A DNA stretch of 64,000 nucleotides from Gemmataceae bacterium (GTDB lineage Bacteria; Planctomycetota; Planctomycetia; Gemmatales; Gemmataceae), in assembly GCA_022616435.1 (NCBI GenBank), contig JAKEET010000041.1, positions 1-64,000 on the forward strand, read 5' to 3'. Within the stretch, counting starts at the first letter, position 1, and every line of letters begins with the position of its first letter. The notes under the pieces are model-generated. The model saw only the letters and a list, made by a program, of their open reading frames with translations, was not told the origin of the DNA and made no database searches. The position numbers and the translations under genes were made by a program. Positions 35,715 through 44,100 of this stretch are shown here, piece after piece.

Positions 35715-38495
35715 TCAACTCACCTGATACACGAAATCGCCCTTGTCCGACACGGACACGTGAGCGCGGGTCAACGTCTGGCCCTCGGCCAGGCGCGACA
35801 GCACTTCGCTGGCGAGCTGCGGCAGCAGCGTGCCGGTCAAGATGTGGTCGACGTTGCGGGCGCCGCTCTCCACTTCCTTGCAGCGGCTGGTGATGGTCGC
35901 CAGCAGCGCGTCGTCGTAGGTGAACTCGGCGCGGTGGTTCTCCTTGAAGCGGTCGGCGATGCGCTTGAGCTGGAGCTGGGTGATGCTGCGGAGCATGGCG
36001 TCGTCGAGCGGGAAGAACGGGATCACCTTGATGCGGCCCAGGAGGGCGGGCTTGAAGGCCTTGAGCAAGTCGGGACGCAGCGTCTCGGCCAGCGACTCGG
36101 CATCCGGTTTCTTGTCGGGCTTGGCGCACAGTTTCATGATCGTGTCGGTGCCGACGTTGGAGGTCAGGATGATGATGGTGTTCTTGAAGTTGACCTCGTT
36201 CCCCTTGTCGTCCTGGAGCATGCCCTTGTCGAAGACCTGGTAGAAGATCTCCTGGACCGCCACGTTGGCCTTCTCGACTTCGTCGAGCAGGACGATGCTG
36301 TAGGGCTTGCGGCGGACCGCCTCGGTCAACACGCCTCCCTCGCCGTAGCCGACGTAGCCCGGGGCCGAGCCGGTGAGGCGCGAGATCTTGTGGTCCTCCT
36401 TGTACTCCGACATGTTGATGACCACCATGTTGCGGTCGCCGCCGAACAGGATGTCGGCCAGGACGATCGCGGTTTCGGTCTTGCCGACGCCGGACGGGCC
36501 GACGAACATGAAGACGCCCAGCGGCCGGCGCGGGTCGGCGAGGTTGGCGCGCGACGTGCGGATGCGCTGGGCGATGGCGTCCATGGCGTGCGGTTGGCCG
36601 ATGACGCGCTGCTCCAGTTTCTCCTTCAGCCCCAGCACGGTCTTGATCTCGTCGCGGACCATCTTGCCGATGGGGATGCCGGTCCAGCCGGAGACGACTT
36701 CGGCCACCGCCTGGCCGCCGACCACCGGCAGGACCAGGGGTTCTTCGCCTTGCATGGCGATCAGCTCGTTGCCGAGCTTTTCGAGGTCGGCGCGGCAGGC
36801 GGCTTCTTGATCAGGGGTGAGCCGGTCCTTGGCGGCGTCGGGTTTTGCCTGACCCGTAGGACGGGACTCCGCTCCTGTCCGCTTTTCTTGGGCAGCAGCG
36901 GAGTCTTGCTTGTCACGGACAGGACCGGAGTCCTGTGCGACGTTCTCGGCGGCCAGATGGGCGTCGATCTTGGCGCGCGCGGCCTGCATGTCGGCGGCCA
37001 GCTTCTTCTCTTTTTCCCAGCGTTCCTTCAAGTCCGCCAGGCGCTTCTCCAGGCTGGCCTTTCGTTCGCGGAGGTCGGCCATGCGGTGCTCGTGATCGGC
37101 GCCCGCGGCCGCCTCGCGGCGCAGGATGCCCAGCTCGACGTCGATGCTCTCGATTTCGCGGGTGCAGTCCTGCAGCGCCGGCGGCTGCGCCGTCTGGCTG
37201 AGCGCGACCTTGGCGCACGCGGTGTCGAGCAGGCTGACCGATTTGTCCGGCAATTGCCGGTCGGTGATGTAGCGATGCGACAGCTTGACGGCCTCTTCCA
37301 CGGCCACGTCCAGCACGCGGACCTTGTGGTGCTTCTCCATGGTTTCGGCCAGGCCGCGCATCATGCGGACGGCGCGCTGGATGTCGGGCTCGTCGACCTT
37401 GACGACCTGGAAGCGGCGTTTGAGAGCGGCGTCGGTCTCGAAGTACTTCTTGTATTCCATCCAGGTGGTGGCCGCGATGGTGCGGAGCTCGCCGCGCGCC
37501 AGGGCGGGCTTGAGGAGGTTGGCGGCGTCGCCCTGGCCGGCCTGGCCGCCGGCGCCGATGATCGTGTGCGCTTCGTCGATGAACAGGATGATCGGCTTGG
37601 GCGACGCTTTGACTTCCTGGATCACCGATTTCAGGCGGTTCTCGAATTCCCCCTTCACGCCGGCGCCGGCCTGCAGCAAGCCGAGGTCCAGCGTGCGGAC
37701 CGCGACGTTGAGCAAGGGCGGCGGCACGTCCTTCTGCACGATCCTGAGCGCGAAGCCCTCGACGACCGCCGTCTTGCCGACGCCGGCCTCGCCGGTGAGG
37801 ATCGGGTTGTTCTGCCGGCGCCGCGTCAGGATGTCGATGACCTGGCGGATTTCGAAATCACGGCCGATCACCGGGTCGATCTCGCCCTTGCGGGCGCGTT
37901 CGGTCAGGTCCATGGTGAACTGGTCGAGGGCCGGGGTCTTGGAGCCCGCGACCGGCCCAGGGCCGGGGGGGCCTCCCGAGTCGGCGCCGGCGTACTCCAG
38001 GGATTCAAACTGGTCCTCGGGGGTGCCCTTGACCAGCACCGGCGCTTCCTTGAAGAGCTTGTCGGCGTCGAGCTTGGCCAGCTCGGCCGAGCTGGCGGCG
38101 ATCTTGCTGGCCAGGTCGCGATTCAACAGCATCGCCGTCAGCAGGTAGCCGGAGCGGACCTTGTTGGCGAGATAGTCGATGGAGGCCAGCAGCCAGGCTT
38201 CGCGCACGACCGTGATGATGTCCAGGGACAGGCCGGGCGCCCGATCGTTGCCGCGTTTCAACTTGTCGAGGGCGGACGTGAGCTGGCGCACGACCGTGGA
38301 GTGATTGATGTCGTAATGACGGAGAATGCGCGGCAAGTCGCCGTCGGAAAGCTCCAGGAGCTTGAGCAGCAGGTGCTCGAGTTCGATATGGTAGTTCGTG
38401 CGCGACATGCACAATCCGGCGGCCCCTTCGAACAGGGCCTTGAAGCACGTGGGATTGAGCTTGTCGACCAGAGCTCGAACATTCGGCGTTGCCAT
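35715..38495 (-). CDS. clpV: ClpV-type AAA+ ATPase of type VI secretion (TssH)
   Basis: 926 aa. The N-terminal domain begins MATPNVRALVDKLNPTCFKA and carries YHIELEHLLLKLLE, the ClpV signature for sheath binding. Two AAA+ modules follow: Walker A GEAGVGKTA near 240 with Walker B ILFIDEAHTI near 313, and Walker A GPSGVGKTE near 661 with Walker B LLDEVEKANV. The coiled-coil M-domain (about 445-555) contains an in-frame insertion (about 520-552) made of two inverted repeat copies. ClpV unfolds contracted VipA/VipB sheath to recycle T6SS. The best alternative is an ordinary ClpB, but the adjacent divergent tssK favours ClpV. The start has GAGGAA upstream. Confidence 0.82.
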   Translation of the reverse strand: MATPNVRALVDKLNPTCFKALFEGAAGLCMSRTNYHIELEHLLLKLLELSDGDLPRILRHYDINHSTVVRQLTSALDKLKRGNDRAPGLSLDIITVVREAWLLASIDYLANKVRSGYLLTAMLLNRDLASKIAASSAELAKLDADKLFKEAPVLVKGTPEDQFESLEYAGADSGGPPGPGPVAGSKTPALDQFTMDLTERARKGEIDPVIGRDFEIRQVIDILTRRRQNNPILTGEAGVGKTAVVEGFALRIVQKDVPPPLLNVAVRTLDLGLLQAGAGVKGEFENRLKSVIQEVKASPKPIILFIDEAHTIIGAGGQAGQGDAANLLKPALARGELRTIAATTWMEYKKYFETDAALKRRFQVVKVDEPDIQRAVRMMRGLAETMEKHHKVRVLDVAVEEAVKLSHRYITDRQLPDKSVSLLDTACAKVALSQTAQPPALQDCTREIESIDVELGILRREAAAGADHEHRMADLRERKASLEKRLADLKERWEKEKKLAADMQAARAKIDAHLAAENVAQDSGPVRDKQDSAAAQEKRTGAESRPTGQAKPDAAKDRLTPDQEAACRADLEKLGNELIAMQGEEPLVLPVVGGQAVAEVVSGWTGIPIGKMVRDEIKTVLGLKEKLEQRVIGQPHAMDAIAQRIRTSRANLADPRRPLGVFMFVGPSGVGKTETAIVLADILFGGDRNMVVINMSEYKEDHKISRLTGSAPGYVGYGEGGVLTEAVRRKPYSIVLLDEVEKANVAVQEIFYQVFDKGMLQDDKGNEVNFKNTIIILTSNVGTDTIMKLCAKPDKKPDAESLAETLRPDLLKAFKPALLGRIKVIPFFPLDDAMLRSITQLQLKRIADRFKENHRAEFTYDDALLATITSRCKEVESGARNVDHILTGTLLPQLASEVLSRLAEGQTLTRAHVSVSDKGDFVYQVS
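36855..36882. repeat. Dispersed palindromic repeat inside clpV (copy 4)
   Basis: CGTAGGACGGGACTCCGCTC to CTGTCCGC. It matches the copy at 16933 at about 23 of 26 positions. On the coding strand it reads RTGAESRPTGQ. Confidence 0.75.
36915..36938. repeat. Dispersed palindromic repeat inside clpV (copy 5, inverted)
   Basis: ACGGACAGGACCGGAGTCCT plus GTGC, facing copy 4 across about 32 bases. On the coding strand it reads AQDSGPVRD. Confidence 0.7.
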
Positions 38496-38760
38496 GATGC
38501 AGTTCCTCGAAGGAGTGGACGCAGCGGCTGTCGGGAAGGGCGCCCGACCCTTTTCGGACGGCCCGAGCGACAAATCCGGTGTACCTGGCCGCAAACGGCC
38601 CTTATGATAACACAAGCGCGGACGATGTCTCGCAGTTTCCGGGAAGAAACGCGGTTTCGGCGAACGGCGCCCAGGGGCGCGACGGGCGGCCGGACCCCGT
38701 GATTCTAGTCCGCGGCGCGGCGAAGGCGTACCTCCAGGGGGCGCCTCGGGAGGAGTTGGA
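38496..38760. promoter_or_regulatory. Divergent promoter region of clpV and tssK
   Basis: 265 bases between the two start codons. TTTTCGG-rich and GC-rich stretches are present, but no -35/-10 or -24/-12 pair is convincing. TssK has GGAGGAG, clpV GAGGAA. Confidence 0.4.
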
Positions 38761-40197
38761 ATGACCGCTCATGCCGTCCATTGGGGCGAGGGCGTTTTCT
38801 TGAAGCCCCATCATTTCCAGATGGGGCTGCGGTTTCAGGACGACCAGATGCGGCGCCAGCACATGTGGGACTCGCCGTATGGTTGGGGACTGCAGTCGAT
38901 CGACCTGGATCGGGAAGCACTGGGCGACCACCGCGTCATCGTCCATCGTCTGAGCGCCCGTTTTCCGGACGGGACCGCGCTGGAGGTGGGCCCCGACGAG
39001 CCGCTGCCGGAACGCAACCTCTATGAGATTTTCCGCACGCGGCGGCAGGTGGACCTGTTCGTGGGCGTGCCGGAGCTGGTGCTCGGGGCGAGCTGGGCCA
39101 ACCTGGCGAATGAGGCCGACAGCAGCGCCCGTTTCCGGGCGCGCGAGATGCGCTGCCTGGACGAGAACACCGGCCTCAATCCGCAAACCATCCTGGTGCG
39201 GCGTTTGAACGCGCGCTTGCTGTTCGGCGACGAGGACCGAGCCGGCTACCAGGTGCTGCCGATCGCGCGCGTCGTCAAGTCGGGCGGGCCCGACGCGACC
39301 CCCGAGCTGGACCGCGAGTTCATTCCGCCCCTGCTGCGCTGCGACATCTGGCCGCCGCTGCAGAGCGACATTCTCTACGCCGTGGTCGAGCGCATCCTGC
39401 GCAAGATTGACGACCTGGCGCAGCGCGTGAAGAAGGAAGGCATCGCCTTCGACCGGGTGCAGCGCGACGGCGGCCGGATCCTGCATCAGCTGGCCAAGCT
39501 CAACGAGGCGGCCAGCGTCATGCGCGTGCTGCTGCACGTGCAAGGCCTGCATCCGGTGTGGGCGTTCATGGAATTGAGCCGGCTCGTGGGCCAGCTCGCC
39601 ATTTTCAGCGCCGAGCGGCGCACGCCCCACGGCTTGCCGCGCTACAACCACGACAATCTGTACGACTGCTTCAGCGGACTGAAGGCGTGCCTGGATCTGT
39701 TCCTCAACATCGTCGAGGACCCGAAGTATCAGTCGCGCGTGTTCCGGGGCAAGGGGCGGCGCATGCAAGTGGCCCTGGAATCCACCTGGCTGGAGCCGGG
39801 CTGGCGGCTGTTCCTGGGCGTCTACAGCGCCCTGGACGAAAAGGCGTGCACCGAGATCCTGACGCGCCCGGGACAGCTCAACATGAAGATCGGCAGCAGC
39901 GATCGCGTCGACGAGCTGTTCAGCGAAGGGCATTCGGGGCTGCGCTTCAGCCGCATCCCGCGGGCGCCGCAGGCGCTTCCCGTTGACGCCAGCATGATCT
40001 ATTTCCAGATTCAGCACGAGGGCCAGGACCAGGAGTGGGCGCACGTGCAACGGTCGCTGCAGCTCGCCATGCGCTTGCGGCAGGAGCTGATCCTCGGCAA
40101 CATCGACGGCAAGCATCAGCTGTCGATCCGCACCGGCGACAAGACGGCCAGCTTTGAATTCACCCTGTTCGCCGTGCCGCCCAACGTGCCCGATTGA
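38761..40197 (+). CDS. tssK: Type VI secretion baseplate protein TssK
   Basis: 478 aa, close to the usual length. The N-terminal sheet begins HAVHWGEGVFLKPHHFQMGL, the TssK signature (W-x-E-G-x-F-L-x-P-x-H-F-Q). VFRGKGRRMQVALESTWL near 325 and IYFQIQHEGQDQEWAHVQRS near 415 fit the head domain region. TssK trimers link the baseplate wedge to the TssJLM membrane complex. The start has GGAGGAG directly upstream. Its neighbour is clpV, divergent; tssB, tssC, tssE-G, tssJ, tssL and tssM are not in the window. Downstream come the sigma factor and pseudo-caspase genes. Confidence 0.88.
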   Translation: MTAHAVHWGEGVFLKPHHFQMGLRFQDDQMRRQHMWDSPYGWGLQSIDLDREALGDHRVIVHRLSARFPDGTALEVGPDEPLPERNLYEIFRTRRQVDLFVGVPELVLGASWANLANEADSSARFRAREMRCLDENTGLNPQTILVRRLNARLLFGDEDRAGYQVLPIARVVKSGGPDATPELDREFIPPLLRCDIWPPLQSDILYAVVERILRKIDDLAQRVKKEGIAFDRVQRDGGRILHQLAKLNEAASVMRVLLHVQGLHPVWAFMELSRLVGQLAIFSAERRTPHGLPRYNHDNLYDCFSGLKACLDLFLNIVEDPKYQSRVFRGKGRRMQVALESTWLEPGWRLFLGVYSALDEKACTEILTRPGQLNMKIGSSDRVDELFSEGHSGLRFSRIPRAPQALPVDASMIYFQIQHEGQDQEWAHVQRSLQLAMRLRQELILGNIDGKHQLSIRTGDKTASFEFTLFAVPPNVPD

Positions 40198-40208
40198 TCG
40201 TGGCCAGA

Positions 40209-40264
40209 GTCAGAGGTCGGAAGTCGGAGGTCGGAAGTCAGAGGTCGGAAGTCGGAGGTCGGAA
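40209..40264. repeat. Heptamer repeat array, 8 units
   Basis: Eight consecutive GTCRGAR heptamers (GTCGGAA, GTCGGAG, GTCAGAG). It lies 11 bases after the tssK stop in the gap before the sigma gene. Not CRISPR-like, since there are no spacers. Confidence 0.9.
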
Positions 40265-40437
40265 GTTCGGGAAGATTTGAAGGTCGACGCGCATACTTGT
40301 TTGAGAGGCCACTTGCGAACGATCGGCTCGGCCGGTACAGTAAGAGTCCGAATGGGGCGCCTCCGGGTCGGGTGCCGCGTTTCACACCGCGGCCAAGTTG
40401 CCGCGGCTCTGAGGCTCGTTCCGTCGCGAGAATCGAC

Positions 40438-41028
40438 ATGGCAGCTTCATCGGACGCTCAACGATGCGTCGAGCGTTGGCAGGCCGGCGATGAAAAAGCG
40501 GCTACCGAGCTCTACTACCGCTACCTGGAACAACTCGTCGGCGTGGCCCAGCAGCGCCTGAGCGCCAAGCTGTCGGCGCGGCTCGATGCCGAGGACATCG
40601 TCCAGTCGGTGTTTCGCTCGTTCTTTGTCCGCGCCCAGCAAGGCAAGTTCGTGTTCAAGGACGACGACGACATCTGGAAGCTGCTGGTTCAGATCACGAT
40701 TCACAAGAGCCTGAAGCAGGTCGCCTATCATCGCCGCGCCAAGCGCGACGCCGGCGCCGAAGAGTCGGCGGGGGCCGGGGACCAGGACCGGATCGTGTCG
40801 TACTTGTCCCGCGAGCCCACCCCGGAGGAAGCGGCCATCTTCATGGACGAGCTCGAGTTCTTTCTGCGGGAGCTGCGCCCGGCCGACCGCAGGATCATCG
40901 AGATGCGTCTGGAGGGGTACGATCAGGTCGAAATCGCCAAGCGGCTGGGCATCTCGGACCGCACGATCCGCCGGCTCATGGAACGCATCCGCAGCCTGGC
41001 GGAGCGCGAACGGCCGCAGTGGCAATAA
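40438..41028 (+). CDS. ECF-type sigma factor, planctomycete kinase-linked type
   Basis: 196 aa. Region 2 contains LDAEDIVQSVFRSFFVRAQQ (about 49-68). Region 4 has RIIEMRLEGYDQVEIAKRLG (about 155-174) with ISDRTIRRLMERIR next. Planctomycete ECF factors of this kind are often encoded beside Ser/Thr kinases. It is 115 bases upstream of the 1688-aa gene and may control the block 41143-58627. The ATG at 40438 is preferred over 40297 because the extension reads through the repeat-rich gap. The stop lies in a 16-bp tandem duplication. Confidence 0.88.
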   Translation: MAASSDAQRCVERWQAGDEKAATELYYRYLEQLVGVAQQRLSAKLSARLDAEDIVQSVFRSFFVRAQQGKFVFKDDDDIWKLLVQITIHKSLKQVAYHRRAKRDAGAEESAGAGDQDRIVSYLSREPTPEEAAIFMDELEFFLRELRPADRRIIEMRLEGYDQVEIAKRLGISDRTIRRLMERIRSLAERERPQWQ

Positions 41029-41046
41029 CCCGCAGTGGCAATAACC
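41015..41046. repeat. Exact 16-bp tandem duplication across the sigma stop
   Basis: CGCAGTGGCAATAACC occurs twice in a row; the TAA (41026-41028) is in the first copy. Confidence 0.9.
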
Positions 41047-41142
41047 CCACAACCGTGGTCGGGCGCCGGACGCAACCGCCGTCGGCCAGCGAAGTCGCGG
41101 TTTGGGCGTCAACCCACGGCTCCCATCTGAAGCAGGTGTCTC

Positions 41143-44100
41143 ATGGCTCGGCATGACGACGACGATCGGCCTTCCACTTCCGACGATTGGCGGGCGCTGG
41201 ATGGGGAACGGCCCCAGGCGATCCGCAGCGACGACTGGCAGCGCCTGGACGGCGCGGCCGATGCCGACGAGGGCAAGCGGCCGATGTCGCGGGGCGCGAA
41301 GTTGACCATGGTCGGGCTGGCGCTGGCCGCGGTCACGGCCTCGATCCTGTTGTTGATCCAGTGGCTCAGGCCCGCCCGGCAGGCGTGCATCCTGCTCGCC
41401 GGCGCCCCCTACGACACCAACTTGCTTCTTCCTCCCAACGCCCTCGGTTGGAAAGGCCTGCAAGCGATCGAGGCATGGGCGCCCGAGGACGCCCTTGGAG
41501 CGAAATTTGCGTTTTGGAGGCAATTCAAGCGGATGCGCCGCATCGGCAGCCTGGACCAGCATGAATTGACGAACACCCGTGACTGGGCCAAGTTGAAGGA
41601 GAACGTGTCGGAGCTGGGCGGCGCCGGTTTTCAGGAACACACCCTCATCGTGTTCTTGTCCCTCTTCGGCGCCACCGACAAGAACGGCGGCGCCGTGCTG
41701 TTCACCGACGACCCAAAGGGCGAGTCCGTCATCCCGGTGAAAACGGTCATCGACGACTTGAAGACCGCTCAGGACGCGGCGGCCGCCGGTCGAAAGTCAA
41801 AGCAATGCAACATCGTCCTGATCCTGGATGCGGTGCCGGCGGAGAACCACTGGCCGCTGGGCATCTTCGGCAATCAGTTCGTCGCCGGCCTGCGGCAGCT
41901 GGAGAAAGATCTCCCGCCCCACATGTATGTGCTGTGTTCGTGCGCGGAAGGACAGCGGTCCTGGGCGTCCGAAGAGCTGCAGGGCACCGTGTTTGGACAC
42001 TACGTCCTCCGTGGCCTCCAGGGCGCCGCCGACCAGGATGATCGCCGGGTGACGCTCGCCGAGCTGGCCGACTACGTCGAGACGAAAGTCAGCAGCTGGG
42101 TGCTGGGCAACCGGGACGTGGAACAAACGCCGGTGTTCCTGGGCGATCCCGCCGCGGCCAAGGGCGTCGAGCTGGTGCGGGTGGACGAGACGGCGCCGGA
42201 CGACGTGCCGGCGCCCGACAAGAGCTTCGAACCGTCGCAAAAACTCGTCGACGCCTGGACGGACTGGAAGCGGCTGCACGAAGGGCTGGCCTGGACGTAC
42301 GAGCCGCACTTGTGGCGGCAGTATCAGGAAGCCCTGCTGCGCTGGGAATACCTGGAGCGCTGTGATTGCAAGGAGCGCCTGAGTTCGCTGCAGGGGCTGG
42401 CCGGCAGGCTCAAGAAAACCATCGAGGCGGCGCAGGCGCTGAAGTTCACCGAGCGCTGTCTCGGCAATAGCCTGGCGTTTGCCGACGTCGGCCGCCCGGT
42501 CCGACCCGAGACGATCGATGTGGTCAACCGCTTGTGGAACTTGTGGGATGAATACTGGCTGGATGAAACCGGCGTGGACGAAGCCGGCCTGCAGGCCGAC
42601 AAGAGATGGCAGGCCGCGACGGCCGGCTGGAACGCGGCCTGGAAAAAAGAGACGAGCCAGGCGGCGGCCCACGCGAGCCTGCTGGCGGCGCCGGTGGACG
42701 CAATCCTCAAGGCGGACGGTGCGCCCAAGCGCGCGGACTTTGAGCAGGCAGCCGGGTTCATCAAGAAACTCACCGAGCCCGATCTGGTTCGGCCGATCGA
42801 GGCGCACTTCCTGGTGATGCTGGATCAGTGCACCTCGAAGAAAGCGCCGCCGGAGCTGCTGGGCGACGCCCTGCGGGTCCGCCGCTTGGCGGAGCAGACC
42901 ATCCTGGGCGTCAATTCTGCGGACGCCACGAAGCCCGCGACGCCGTCGTACTGCGAGTTCGTGTTTCCGCTGCTCCAAACCAGGATCAATCAGGCCGACA
43001 AGAAGCGGCGCGACGGCGAAGACTTCCTGCTGGGCGATGGCCAGGCGCATTGGGACGCAGCGCGCACGCATTTGCAGGCGGCCGCGGAAGAATTCAAGGC
43101 GATTCAACGAACCGCCGGAGAGCTGCGGGTCGCCATGGCGGCGCGCGATCGCGGCTGGGCCCAGCTTCCCTACCTGGCGCAATGGCTGTCGCACGACCCC
43201 GTGGACGAGGAGGCGGCCAAGAAAGAGCGCGAGATGGGCCTGCTAGACCTGGACATGGCCACGGTCGCGCTCGCCAGATTGACGGAAGCGCTCGAGAAAC
43301 TCAGCGAGGACGTTGTTCAGGAGCGACTCCCGACGCTGACGAAGCTGGCAATCAAGCTCAACACGAGTCGCGAGAGTCTGGCCAAACGCTTCCAAGCCAG
43401 GACCATCGTCGCCGAGACCGAATCCAACCAGTTGCTGTACCATCGCATCGAGTCGGTGTTGCGGATTCCGTGGCTCGACGCCAAGCAGCGCCACGACAAG
43501 ATTCAGCACAGCCGCAGGATCAGCGCCAAGCTGAATCGGGACACGAGCGAGCACAAGATCGATGCGAAGCGCCGGCGGATCGATTTCGTGGCCGCCGAGG
43601 AGCTCGAGAAACAAGGGCGGCAGCTGTACGCTCTGGCCCTTGGCCCCGACGAAGTCAGGCTGTTCGACGCGCTCGCCCGCCTGCCCGCCGACATCAAGAA
43701 CCAGCGCGACCAGAGCCTGCAGCAGACCGAGCTCGCCGCAGCGCGACGATTGCTGCGGAGACCGGTGGACTTGTGCCGGCTCATCCCGGGCGGTCGCGTC
43801 GCCGAGTCGGAGCACGAGGCGACGCCGTTCACGGCCCCGGACGGCTGGCGGCGCCTGCACGCCTACGAGCTGCTGTGGTTCCTGGCGAACCGGACTTATG
43901 GGGACCACTGGTACAAGGAAGACGAGGCCACGCCGTACTACAAGGAGCCGGCGGTGGCCTTCGCCAAGGCGGCGCTGAAGCTGGCCGAGGGCAAAGACCC
44001 AGGCAACCAGAAGGAAGTGAAGGACAAAGAAGCGCGCCTGAAGCCGGCCGAAGACCTGGCCAAAGCACTGGCGCAACCGGTCGCGCTGACCGTCAAGGCG

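Noticed and set aside
35715-38495. Ordinary chaperone ClpB instead of ClpV
   Set aside because: The N-terminal domain and the divergent tssK fit ClpV better, though the call is not certain.
35682-38702. 1006-aa open frame antisense to clpV
   Set aside because: High-GC shadow: composition is Gly/Ala/Arg/Val-rich, with no domain, and clpV on the other strand is clearly the real gene.
40209-40264. Possible CRISPR array
   Set aside because: The units are 7 bp and contiguous with no spacers; no cas genes nearby.
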